A stretch of DNA of 45,181 nucleotides from Phascolarctobacterium sp. (GTDB taxonomy: Bacteria; Bacillota; Negativicutes; Acidaminococcales; Acidaminococcaceae), in NCBI GenBank assembly GCA_030523325.1, contig JAUNIS010000019.1:1-45181 (forward strand), written 5' to 3'. The translations under genes were made by a program, and so were the position numbers. Shown here piece by piece: positions 24,395-32,208 of the stretch (its first letter is position 1; each line of letters starts with the position of its first letter). Below the pieces are notes generated by a model. That model was not told the DNA's origin. It was given only the letters and a program-made list of their open reading frames with translations, and did no database searches.

Positions 24395-25139
24395 ATACGG
24401 CTGCGAGAATTTGGTTTGCGTTATCAGTGGAGGAACCTCTGGGATTGGGCTTGCTTGCGGGGAAAAATTTTTGCGAGACGGCGCGAAAGTTTATCTTTTG
24501 GGTCGCAGTAAATCTCGTGGGATGGGAGCGGTCAGTGATTTAAAAGCAATTACGGGCCGCGAAGCAAAATATATTGCCTGTGATGTTACGGATAAAAATT
24601 CTATTGACGATGCTCTAGGGCAAATTATCGAAAAAAGAATCGACATTCTCGTTAATTCAGCAGGCATTTATCTGGAAGAACGTCTGGAAAATATGACGCA
24701 AGAGAGCTACGAAAAAATTTTTGATACAAATGTTAAAGGGACCTTACTGCTCACGCAAAGAGCAAGGTCTTTGATGAGTGGGGGATCCATAATCAACATT
24801 GGTTCGGACGCAGGTATCTCAGGAAATTTTGGATGTCCGCTTTATTGTGCGAGCAAGGGAGCTGTTGTTGCTTTAACCAAGGCATTGGCGTTAGACCTTG
24901 CGCCGCATATTCGCGTAAACTGCATTTGCCCGGCCGACGTGGATACACCTTTACTCGAGAAGCAGCTTAAGGCTGCGGATGGAGGCTACACGAAAGAAGA
25001 CATGGCAAACGCTTATCCACTAGGACGTATTGGTGAAGCGAGCGAGATTGCTCACGTCATTTGCTCAGTTGCAAGCCCGCTCAATAGTTTTATGACGGGC
25101 AGCATCATCACTGTCGACGGCGGGTTAACAGCTCAGTAA
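24387..25139 (+). CDS. short-chain dehydrogenase/reductase (FabG-like)
   Basis: A 250-residue classical SDR: nucleotide loop SGGTSGIG (14-21), NSAG (90-93), catalytic S140, Y153 and K157 (YCASK), and the C-terminal TGSIITVDGG. The closest relatives by motif are 3-oxoacyl-ACP reductases and other NAD(P)-dependent alcohol dehydrogenases; the substrate is not deducible. The ATG at 24387, preceded by GAGGATG, is preferred to one 15 bases upstream. Overlap with the kinase gene suggests translational coupling, unusual for this kind of enzyme. Confidence 0.87.
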   Translation: MSKYGCENLVCVISGGTSGIGLACGEKFLRDGAKVYLLGRSKSRGMGAVSDLKAITGREAKYIACDVTDKNSIDDALGQIIEKRIDILVNSAGIYLEERLENMTQESYEKIFDTNVKGTLLLTQRARSLMSGGSIINIGSDAGISGNFGCPLYCASKGAVVALTKALALDLAPHIRVNCICPADVDTPLLEKQLKAADGGYTKEDMANAYPLGRIGEASEIAHVICSVASPLNSFMTGSIITVDGGLTAQ

Positions 25140-25156
25140 GCTAGAAGGAGTTTCTT

Positions 25157-25954
25157 ATGAATAAAAAATCGCCTATTGGCGTTATCGATTCAGGTGTTGG
25201 TGGTCTTACAGTTTTGAAATGTTTATTGCAACACCTTCCCAATGAAAATTTTCTATACTTAGGTGATACTCTGCGAGCTCCGTACGGTAGCAGACCAAGA
25301 GAAGAAATTCAAAGTTTCGTGGATGAAATGATTGACTGGCTCGTTGGACAAGGAGTCAAGCAGGTAGTTGTTGCTTGTAATACGATTACTATGTTGGGTT
25401 TAGAAAATATTAAAAAGGATTATCACTTTGACATTGTTGGTATGAGCAAGGGCGAGCATCTTCTCCTCAAAACAACACAGAATAAAAAAATAGGAGTCAT
25501 TGCTACAGAATTCACTATTAAAAGCGAGGCTCATAAGAAGGCTGTTTTAGATGTAGATCCCTCTGCTGAAGTAATAGGCGTTCCTTGTCCTAAGTTTGTT
25601 CCTTTGATCGAAGGTGAACAATTTAGCAGTCAAGAATTAAAGGACGCAGTTGATGAATATGCTGCCGTATTAAAGGAACATGACGTTGACACAGTCATTA
25701 TGAGCTGCACCCATTTTCCTTTCGTCCGCAGTTTATTACAAGCCTCTTTGGGAGAAAGCGTCACACTTATTGACCCTGCTGATGAAACAAGCGAGCTTGC
25801 AAAAATGCACTTAGAAGGAGTGGGACTTTTAAATGATGGTCCAGGTAGCGTCACTATTTGTTGTACGACTGGCCTAGAACGTGTTCAAAGACTTGCTGCG
25901 CGAGAGTTTAATATTGAAAAATGTGTTTTTAAAGTTGTCAAGCTTGCAGATTAA
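25157..25954 (+). CDS. murI: glutamate racemase family protein
   Basis: A 265-residue Asp/Glu racemase: IGVIDSGVGGLTV (D11, S12), LGDTLRAPYGSRP, the two catalytic cysteines C74 (VVACNT) and C184 (MSCTHFP). MurI supplies D-glutamate for peptidoglycan. The region after VACNT (ITMLGLENIKKDYHFDIVGMSKG) differs from the usual ASA...VIGVIEPG pattern, so this may be a diverged MurI or a second racemase of related specificity. Ribosome site AAGGAG. 17 bases follow the SDR stop, so it is probably part of the same operon. Confidence 0.82.
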   Translation: MNKKSPIGVIDSGVGGLTVLKCLLQHLPNENFLYLGDTLRAPYGSRPREEIQSFVDEMIDWLVGQGVKQVVVACNTITMLGLENIKKDYHFDIVGMSKGEHLLLKTTQNKKIGVIATEFTIKSEAHKKAVLDVDPSAEVIGVPCPKFVPLIEGEQFSSQELKDAVDEYAAVLKEHDVDTVIMSCTHFPFVRSLLQASLGESVTLIDPADETSELAKMHLEGVGLLNDGPGSVTICCTTGLERVQRLAAREFNIEKCVFKVVKLAD

Positions 25955-26335
25955 TAGAAAAAGTTTTCCTTTAAGCATTCAAGAAAAAATATTTTTATGA
26001 AAAATCGTTATAAATTGTGATGAATTTTTGAAATAAAGCAGGAATTTTCCATAAGAATGTCTAATTAAACAATGTGGGTTATTTATGAATGAGGGGGAGT
26101 CTACCCTTTTTCTAAATGAAGCTCTTGATTAGGCTTTTGAAGAAAACCTGGTCTAGGAAAAATACAAGGACTTTTGCTTTCTCTGTGATTTTTTCGGACA
26201 ATGAAGTTCGGTTATTTGTGTGTTTACGATTTGCTTTTTTAAGCACGCCGGTTTCGCTGGGGAAGTGAAACCGGCTTTTGTATTTTTAAATTGTTTAATA
26301 TTTTGAAAAAAATTTTATAAAGAAAGGTGGTAATC
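25955..26335 (+). promoter_or_regulatory. long leader region before the antiporter operon, ending in a terminator
   Basis: This 381-base gap has no gene. It contains G-rich and pairing-capable segments (GGGGGAGTCTACCC at about 26094-26107; TTCGGACAATGAAGTTCGG at about 26198) and, at 26247-26275, GCCGGTTTC / GAAACCGGC followed by TTTTG, a good terminator only 57 bases before the first antiporter gene. It could simply end the murI operon, or be the expression platform of a cation-responsive leader RNA. No known riboswitch consensus is recognised by eye. Confidence 0.35.
26247..26279 (+). terminator. terminator upstream of the Mrp operon
   Basis: GCCGGTTTC (26247-26255) and GAAACCGGC (26267-26275) form a perfect 9-bp GC-rich stem followed by TTTTG. 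Confidence 0.85.
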
Positions 26336-26914
26336 ATGGAAAAACAGAGCGTGTTCAATGACAAAACTATTGTCGGATCACCGACGGTACATCTTGTCTC
26401 CATGTTTATCGTGCTTTTTGTCTTCTGGATGATTCTTTCCGGAAGGTCGGAAACAAAGTTTATCGTTTATGGTGTAATTACGGCAGCAGTAACTATTTGG
26501 ATTACTTATCCATTGCTTTTGATCCCCAACAAGGACAAAACCAAGAAGTACTTCATTTTTGGTGTAAATCCCGTCAAGCTTGTTACCTATTTTTGCTGGT
26601 TGATGTGGCAATTATTTTTAGCGAATATGGACGTACTTCTTGCTACCACTAGCCAAGAGATGGCTATCGACCCGAAGATTGTTCGGTTCTATTATCGTAA
26701 CGACAATCCTATGGCAAGTGCTATGCTGGCTAATTCCATTACCTTAACTCCTGGTACCGTAACCATTAATGTTGAAGATGATGGTTTGTTTGAAATTCAT
26801 GCCTTGACACCTGGTGCAGCAGCGGGCGTTCTTGATGATACCATGGCAAGGAAGGTTTCTTACCTCTTTGATTCCGAGTGTGATTTAGAAGCTGTTGATG
26901 AGGAGGATGCTTAA
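26336..26914 (+). CDS. mrpE: Na+/H+ antiporter subunit E (MrpE/MbhA-like)
   Basis: A 192-residue membrane protein with two to three N-terminal membrane segments (VSMFIVLFVFWMILSG; FIVYGVITAAVTIWITYPLLLI; LVTYFCWLMWQLFLANM) and the MnhE signature NSITLTPGTVTINVEDDGLFEIHAL. Ribosome site AAAGGTGG; an in-frame codon nine bases earlier has no spacing. First gene of an operon laid out like the antiporter half of membrane-bound hydrogenase (Mbh A-H). Confidence 0.9.
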   Translation: MEKQSVFNDKTIVGSPTVHLVSMFIVLFVFWMILSGRSETKFIVYGVITAAVTIWITYPLLLIPNKDKTKKYFIFGVNPVKLVTYFCWLMWQLFLANMDVLLATTSQEMAIDPKIVRFYYRNDNPMASAMLANSITLTPGTVTINVEDDGLFEIHALTPGAAAGVLDDTMARKVSYLFDSECDLEAVDEEDA

Positions 26915-26916
26915 TC

Positions 26917-27180
26917 ATGAGTACTGTTTTTACAATTATGATGGTTGCTCTTGTCTTCATCATCGGCCTGATGTTTGAAAGATTGTTCAATGGTCCTACG
27001 CTTTTTGATCGTATGAACAACTTAGGCGTAATTGCTGCGGATACAATTTTTTTAATTGTGCTCTTCGGTTATGTTGATGAAAGACCCGATATGTACGTAG
27101 ACATTGCGATTAGCTATGCACTCTTAGGCTTTATCGGTTCCTTAATCGTAGCAAAATACATAGGAGGTAAAGATATTTAA
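26917..27180 (+). CDS. mrpF: Na+/H+ antiporter subunit F (MrpF/MbhB-like)
   Basis: An 87-residue protein with three membrane helices and the MnhF core ERLFNGPTLFDRMNNLGVIAADT. It follows mrpE after two bases and shares one base with mrpG (TAATGG). Confidence 0.92.
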   Translation: MSTVFTIMMVALVFIIGLMFERLFNGPTLFDRMNNLGVIAADTIFLIVLFGYVDERPDMYVDIAISYALLGFIGSLIVAKYIGGKDI

Positions 27181-27605
27181 TGGAAACAGTAATTTATTTA
27201 TTCAATACCTTCCGCGATGTAATTGCTTCGCTGTTCTTGTTTGGCAGTTTGCTCTTTTTCGCAGGCTCCGCCATTGGTATGTTGCGTTTGCCCGACTTCT
27301 ATTCACGTATTCATGCGTCCGGTAACTCCGAGACCATGGGTATTACTTTAGGCTTCATAGGTCTGATGATTCACGAAGGAGCAACGCTGACAACTTTGAA
27401 GATGGCATTCGTTTTCTTGCTGCTTTTCATTGGCAACCCAATTGGCTCTCATATTTTGGCAAAAGCTGTTTATAAAACCGGTACTCCTGTTTGGACGCTT
27501 GAATCCAAGGACGCTGATAAAATTCTTGGCAAACAACCAGCTAAGAACGATCACGCACAGGACGAACCTGTTAACAATAAAAAGACGAAGGAGGAAGATG
27601 CATAA
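27180..27605 (+). CDS. mrpG: Na+/H+ antiporter subunit G (MrpG/MbhC-like)
   Basis: A 141-residue protein with three helices and the MnhG motif GMLRLPDFYSRIHASGNSETMG, then LLFIGNPIGSHILAKAVYKTG. The last 40 residues form a charged cytoplasmic tail. One-base overlap on both sides. Confidence 0.92.
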   Translation: METVIYLFNTFRDVIASLFLFGSLLFFAGSAIGMLRLPDFYSRIHASGNSETMGITLGFIGLMIHEGATLTTLKMAFVFLLLFIGNPIGSHILAKAVYKTGTPVWTLESKDADKILGKQPAKNDHAQDEPVNNKKTKEEDA

Positions 27606-27847
27606 TGCAAATATATATTCTTGAAGCGATCTTGCTCGTCTTTTTAATCTGTATTACAAGTGCCGTAATTTTCTGTAAAGATATTTTGTCAGCAGCCATC
27701 ATTTATTGTGCGTTTAGCTTTTGTGCTGTTTTGCTTTATTTAATGATGGGTTCTCCTGACGTAGCATTTACTGAAGCAGTAATCGGTACTGTATCAACAA
27801 TTTTCTTCGTAACTTGCTTGCGTAAAATTGATAGGTGGTGTGAATAA
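27605..27847 (+). CDS. MbhD-like subunit (DUF4040; C-terminal MrpA segment)
   Basis: An 80-residue protein with three membrane helices and MMGSPDVAFTEAVIGTVSTIFFV, the DUF4040 signature found as a separate subunit in Mbh (MbhD) or fused at the C-terminus of MrpA. It is separate here, so MrpA is split into pieces. Confidence 0.85.
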   Translation: MQIYILEAILLVFLICITSAVIFCKDILSAAIIYCAFSFCAVLLYLMMGSPDVAFTEAVIGTVSTIFFVTCLRKIDRWCE

Positions 27848-28170
27848 TGCGTGGCTTAGTAGCTATTCTTTTAGCAATCATTACTGGTTTATTCTGCGCA
27901 GTTGTTACCTTCTTGCCACCCATTGGCGATGTCAAGAACGCACCTCATCAACATGTAACCCCGACTTACATCGAACGTAGTGCAGAAGATACTGGTTCTC
28001 CTAACATTGTTACGGGCCTCATCATTGACTATAGAGGCTTCGATACTATGTGGGAAACTTCCGTAATGTTTTTGGCTGGTCTTTCCACGGCGCTTATTTT
28101 AAGTAATAATCGTTGTGGCAGAAGACCTATCGAAGAACAAGAAATTGAGGAAGGAGAGATTATCAAATGA
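27847..28170 (+). CDS. MbhE-like subunit (MrpA/MrpB connecting segment)
   Basis: A 107-residue protein with an N-terminal helix (GLVAILLAIITGLFCAVVTFLP), a loop with TGSPNIVTGLIIDYRGFDTMWE and a second helix (VMFLAGLSTALIL). IVTGIIIDYRGFDTLGE-type sequence is the mark of the MbhE / MrpA C-terminal domain. It shares one base with the upstream gene and four with mrpB. Confidence 0.85.
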   Translation: MRGLVAILLAIITGLFCAVVTFLPPIGDVKNAPHQHVTPTYIERSAEDTGSPNIVTGLIIDYRGFDTMWETSVMFLAGLSTALILSNNRCGRRPIEEQEIEEGEIIK

Positions 28171-28625
28171 TGTCCGAAAAATTTGGTGGCATTGTTTTGA
28201 ATGTCGCCTTCCGTCTCTTGGTTCCTTTTACAATTGTCTATGGCGTGTACATCCTTTGCCTTGGTGAATTTTCTCCAGGCGGCGGCTTCCAGGCAGGTGC
28301 ACTCTTATCTGTAGGCGTTGTTTTAGCTCGCTTAGTCCTCGGCTTCGATACTAAATTTAATATTTTAGGCGAGACTTCTCTCATCCTTGCAGGTGTTGGC
28401 ACATTCTTATATGCTTTCACTGGTTGGCTGACTCTCTTTGGCGGTGCTAAATTTTTTCTAGATTACAACTTTATGCCGATAAAAATGGAACCCGTGCATG
28501 AAATGCATGCTCTTGGTATTTTCATTATCGAAATTGGCGTTGCAATCTGTGTTATGATGACAATTATTAATTTGCTGGAAGCAATTGTTAAGAGAGGGGA
28601 GGAACCAGATGGAGATTCTAAATGA
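28167..28625 (+). CDS. mrpB: Na+/H+ antiporter subunit B (MrpB/MbhF-like)
   Basis: A 152-residue protein with four membrane helices and the MnhB motif GEFSPGGGFQAGALL, followed by EMHALGIFIIEIGVAI. It overlaps mrpC by 17 bases. Confidence 0.93.
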   Translation: MMSEKFGGIVLNVAFRLLVPFTIVYGVYILCLGEFSPGGGFQAGALLSVGVVLARLVLGFDTKFNILGETSLILAGVGTFLYAFTGWLTLFGGAKFFLDYNFMPIKMEPVHEMHALGIFIIEIGVAICVMMTIINLLEAIVKRGEEPDGDSK

Positions 28626-28983
28626 ATTTTTAAAAACTAAAGGTCTTTATATTTTGGTAATGATCCTCTTCTTCTTGGGCGTTTATGGTATGGTTCTTTC
28701 TAAAAATTATATGAAAAAGCTCATGGCTATGAACGTTATGCAGGTTGCTGTAATTTTCTTCTATCTTTGTTTTGCACAGAAGGATGGAGCGATGATTCCT
28801 ATCCAAAATGGTTTAACGACCAATCCAGATGCTTATATTAACCCCTTGCCTCATGGCTTAATGCTTACGGCAATCGTAGTAAGCTTAGGTACCACAGGCG
28901 TAGCCATTGCACTCCTTATGCGCATCAAGGAAATCTATGGCACTGTAGAAGAAACTGAAGTACTGAGGAGGGCTAGTAAATGA
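28609..28983 (+). CDS. mrpC: Na+/H+ antiporter subunit C (MrpC/MbhG, NuoK-like)
   Basis: A 124-residue NuoK-type protein with three helices (LYILVMILFFLGVYGMVL; LMAMNVMQVAVIFFYLCF; LMLTAIVVSLGTTGVAIALLM). PLPHGLMLTAIVVSLGTTGVA is the MnhC signature. The ATG at 28609 has ribosome site GGGGAGG; the longer frame to 28585 lacks one. Four-base overlap with mrpD. Confidence 0.92.
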   Translation: MEILNEFLKTKGLYILVMILFFLGVYGMVLSKNYMKKLMAMNVMQVAVIFFYLCFAQKDGAMIPIQNGLTTNPDAYINPLPHGLMLTAIVVSLGTTGVAIALLMRIKEIYGTVEETEVLRRASK

Positions 28984-30473
28984 CACAGCATGCTCCCGTC
29001 TTCATCGTTCTCTTACCTTTGACAGCTGCTCTTTTGTGTATGCTTTTTAGCCGTATTCACAGACATCTTGGTGGTTGGATAGTTTTAGCTTCAATTGCTG
29101 CATCTTTCGCAAGTGCTTGCACAGTTTTACAACAAGTTGTTGCAAGTGGTGGTAAAGCTATTCATTATTGGATGGGTGGTTGGGCTCCACCAATTGGTAT
29201 TGAATTTGTTCTCGATCCTTTGAATAGTATTCTTGCCGTAGTAATTTCTTTCATTGCTCTGGTAAGCTGCTTGTTCAGTCGTCCGTTCTTAAAGGATGAG
29301 GACTGGATTCATATTGGTGGCTTCTATACCTTGTTTGGTCTCTTGGAAGTCGGTCTCACTGGTATGATTATTACCGGCGATATGTTTAACCTGTATGTTT
29401 ATCTTGAAATCATGTCCCTTTCCGGTTATGGTCTCATCGCAATTGGTGGTCGTAAGTCTACATTGGCAGCCTTCAGATATTTGCTCATCGGTACCATTGG
29501 TGCTTCCTTCTACCTTTTAGGTGTTGGTTATCTTTATTCCATCACCGGTACCTTGAACATGGCTGACATGGCTCAAAGAATAGCTCCCCTTATTACATCT
29601 CCTCTTGTTGCCATGGCAGTTGGTTGTTTCATCATTGGTTTTGGCATTAAGATGGCTCTCTTCCCGCTACACGGCTGGCAACCGGATGCTTACACATTCT
29701 CCCATCCAGGTGCAGCTGCATTTATCGCAGGTTGTATGAGTAAGGCTCCGGCTTATGCACTTATTCGTTTCTTATATTTTATTTTCCGCGTAGATAATCC
29801 CGTCGTTTCCCATGCTCTTGATTTCATTGGTATCATGGGTATCGCGGGTATGCTTATCGGATCCGTCATGGCTTTGGCGCAATACGATTTTCGTCGTATG
29901 TTGGCTTATTCATCCGTAGCACAAATCGGTTACATAGCTATCGGTGTTGCTATGGGGAATATGTACGGTTATATTGGTGCGGTTCTTCATATCATTAACC
30001 ATGCTTTTATGAAGAGCGCTCTCTTCCTCGTAATTGGAGGCATTGTTTATCGCTTTGGCGAAGTCAATCTTTATCGTCTGGGCGGGCTCAATAAAAAAAT
30101 GGCAATCTCAACCATGACAGTTACCTTTGCAGCTCTCTCTATGATTGGCTTACCCCCTATGTGCGGTTTCTTTAGCAAATGGTATTTGCTTTTAGGTGCG
30201 TACAGCGGAAAACAATATTTCTATATCGTTATTCTCGTCATTTCCTCTCTCTTGAATGCGATTTATTTCTTCCGCATCATTGAGCAAATGTTTGTTGAAC
30301 GCGAAGCTTCTTTAACTGAAATCCGTAGACCTGAAACAAAACTTGGCTTGCCTATCGAAATGTGCATCCCTCTCTTTGTTATGGGTATCGGCATCTTAGC
30401 TCTTGGTTTCATGAGCTCTAGTATTGTTACTGAAGTTATTAAATTAGGTTTGCCGGAGGTGTTTCTGAAATGA
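28980..30473 (+). CDS. mrpD: antiporter-like subunit D (MrpD/MbhH, NuoM/N-like)
   Basis: A 497-residue protein with about 14 membrane helices and the Proton_antipo_M fold. The functional charged pair is present: TM5 glutamate E143 (YVYLEIMSLSGYG) and TM7 lysine K224 (FGIKMALFPLHGWQPDAY), followed by a TM8 lysine in SKAPAY. These residues carry protons in complex I and Mrp. Four-base overlaps on both sides place it in the continuous translational chain of the operon. Confidence 0.93.
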   Translation: MTQHAPVFIVLLPLTAALLCMLFSRIHRHLGGWIVLASIAASFASACTVLQQVVASGGKAIHYWMGGWAPPIGIEFVLDPLNSILAVVISFIALVSCLFSRPFLKDEDWIHIGGFYTLFGLLEVGLTGMIITGDMFNLYVYLEIMSLSGYGLIAIGGRKSTLAAFRYLLIGTIGASFYLLGVGYLYSITGTLNMADMAQRIAPLITSPLVAMAVGCFIIGFGIKMALFPLHGWQPDAYTFSHPGAAAFIAGCMSKAPAYALIRFLYFIFRVDNPVVSHALDFIGIMGIAGMLIGSVMALAQYDFRRMLAYSSVAQIGYIAIGVAMGNMYGYIGAVLHIINHAFMKSALFLVIGGIVYRFGEVNLYRLGGLNKKMAISTMTVTFAALSMIGLPPMCGFFSKWYLLLGAYSGKQYFYIVILVISSLLNAIYFFRIIEQMFVEREASLTEIRRPETKLGLPIEMCIPLFVMGIGILALGFMSSSIVTEVIKLGLPEVFLK

Positions 30474-31975
30474 CTATTGTAGATATCAGACCATTTCTGG
30501 CCGTTGGCGTAAGTTTACTTGCAGCTTTCTTAATTGCTTTCTCAAGAAAGTGGCCCAACCTACGTGAAACCTGGAGTGCAATTGCCTCTGTTATTAAGTT
30601 CGGTCTCATCTTAAGTATGTTGCCAGCTGTTTTACAAGGCAATTATTACACTTACACTCTTTGTCAAATTACAGATACCATTGGCTTGACCTTGAAAACA
30701 GATCCAGCTGGTATGATCTTTGCAACTCTTGCATCAATGCTTTGGGTTCCGATGAACTTTTATTCCATTGGTTATATGCGTTGCAATCGTGAAGGTGAAC
30801 AAACAGGTTACTTCGCAGCTTTTGCAGTCTGCATGAGCGCGGTTATGGGTATCGCCATGGCTGAGAACCTTTTAACCTTCTTCATCTTCTACGAACTTTT
30901 AACTCTCGCAAGCTATCCTTTGGTTTTACACAAACGTAATGACGAGGCTTTGCTTGCTTCTCGTAAATATTTAATTTACACACTTGTTTCTGGTCAATTA
31001 TTCTTGGCTGGTATCGTTGCAGTTTATTGCATCACTGGTACTGTTTCCTTCAAAGCAGGCGGCATCATCACAGCCGATATGGCTCCGACTTGGGTGTTGC
31101 AAGGCATTTTCCTTTTGATGATTATCGCTGGCTCTGTAAAAGCTGCGGTAATGCCGTTGCATGGTTGGTTACCAGCGGCAATGGTTGCTCCGACTCCTGT
31201 ATCAGCATTACTTCATGCTGTTGCCGTTGTTAAGACTGGTGTATTCTCTGTCTTAAGAATAATTTGCTTCGTTTTTGGTCCCAAACTCCTATCACAAATT
31301 AACGTTATTGATTTTGTTGCTTGGGCGGCAGCTGGAACAATTCTTGTTTCCTCAATGATGGCTTTGCGTCAAGATCATTTAAAACGTCGTTTGGCTTTCT
31401 CTACAATCGGTCAATTGTCTTACATCGTTTTAGGTGCAGCGCTATTGTCTCCGTTATCCATTAAAGGTGCTTACCTACACCTTGTGGCTCATGCGGTTAT
31501 GAAGATTACCCTCTTTATGTGCGCAGGCTTGATTATCGCGCGTACTCATCGTAACAATATTAGTGAGCTCTATGGTATTGGCAAGAAATTGCCCATCACC
31601 ATGACTTGTTTTACTATTGCATCCCTGGGTATTGCAGGTGTTCCTTTCTTAGTAGGCTTCGTAAGTAAATGGAATCTGGCTCTTGGTGCAGTCCAAGCGA
31701 ATAAACCTTTATACGTTTTAGTTTGGGTTGCTTCCGCACTTCTTGCTGCTGGCTATCTCTTGCCGGTTTGCCAAATGGCTTTCTTCAGACAAAATCCTGA
31801 CAAGAAATTTGCATATTATGGCGATCATATTATCGTCATGGTCGTTCCTATTTGCATCACTACCTTGATGGCAGTTATTCTGGGTGTTGTTCCGAACTTC
31901 TACCCGCATTTCTACGAATTAGCTGACATGGCTTCGCAAGCAATCTGTGCTGGCTGGAACGGGGGGTGGATGTAA
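30470..31975 (+). CDS. second antiporter-like subunit (NuoN/MrpD paralogue)
   Basis: A 501-residue, about 14-helix antiporter-like protein. TM5 glutamate E142 (FIFYELLTLASYP), TM7 lysine K224 (GSVKAAVMPLHGWLPAAM) and HAVAVVKTGVF are all conserved, so it should be proton-competent. The PTPVSALLHA motif is of the NuoM/L type. Classic Mrp has one MrpD and one MrpA; this is an extra channel subunit. Overlaps the next start by one base (TAATGG). Confidence 0.9.
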   Translation: MTIVDIRPFLAVGVSLLAAFLIAFSRKWPNLRETWSAIASVIKFGLILSMLPAVLQGNYYTYTLCQITDTIGLTLKTDPAGMIFATLASMLWVPMNFYSIGYMRCNREGEQTGYFAAFAVCMSAVMGIAMAENLLTFFIFYELLTLASYPLVLHKRNDEALLASRKYLIYTLVSGQLFLAGIVAVYCITGTVSFKAGGIITADMAPTWVLQGIFLLMIIAGSVKAAVMPLHGWLPAAMVAPTPVSALLHAVAVVKTGVFSVLRIICFVFGPKLLSQINVIDFVAWAAAGTILVSSMMALRQDHLKRRLAFSTIGQLSYIVLGAALLSPLSIKGAYLHLVAHAVMKITLFMCAGLIIARTHRNNISELYGIGKKLPITMTCFTIASLGIAGVPFLVGFVSKWNLALGAVQANKPLYVLVWVASALLAAGYLLPVCQMAFFRQNPDKKFAYYGDHIIVMVVPICITTLMAVILGVVPNFYPHFYELADMASQAICAGWNGGWM

Positions 31976-32208
31976 TGGATATGCAAAAAACTTATCTTGC
32001 ATGTGCAGTTATCTTAGTAAGTAGTGCAGCTGCCGAATTTGGTGGCGTACATCTTCATGCTCCTCATTGGTGGCCCTTGCCTTTTGGTTACAACATTGCT
32101 TTCGGTTTTGTTGGTGCGTGGCTTCTTATCATCGTCTCTAAGATGATTATGGCTCGTTTATTGCAACGAGACGAAGATTATTATGATCAAGGAGGTGAAG
32201 ATAAATGA
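31975..32208 (+). CDS. small two-helix membrane protein in the antiporter operon
   Basis: A 77-residue protein not recognised. It has two predicted membrane helices (TYLACAVILVSSAAAEF; IAFGFVGAWLLIIVSKMI) separated by a His/Trp-rich loop (GGVHLHAPHWWPLPFGYN) and a charged C-terminal tail. Start and stop overlap the neighbouring antiporter genes by one and four bases, so it is made with them and is probably an accessory subunit. The ATG at 31975 is chosen over an upstream in-frame codon. Confidence 0.75.
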   Translation: MDMQKTYLACAVILVSSAAAEFGGVHLHAPHWWPLPFGYNIAFGFVGAWLLIIVSKMIMARLLQRDEDYYDQGGEDK

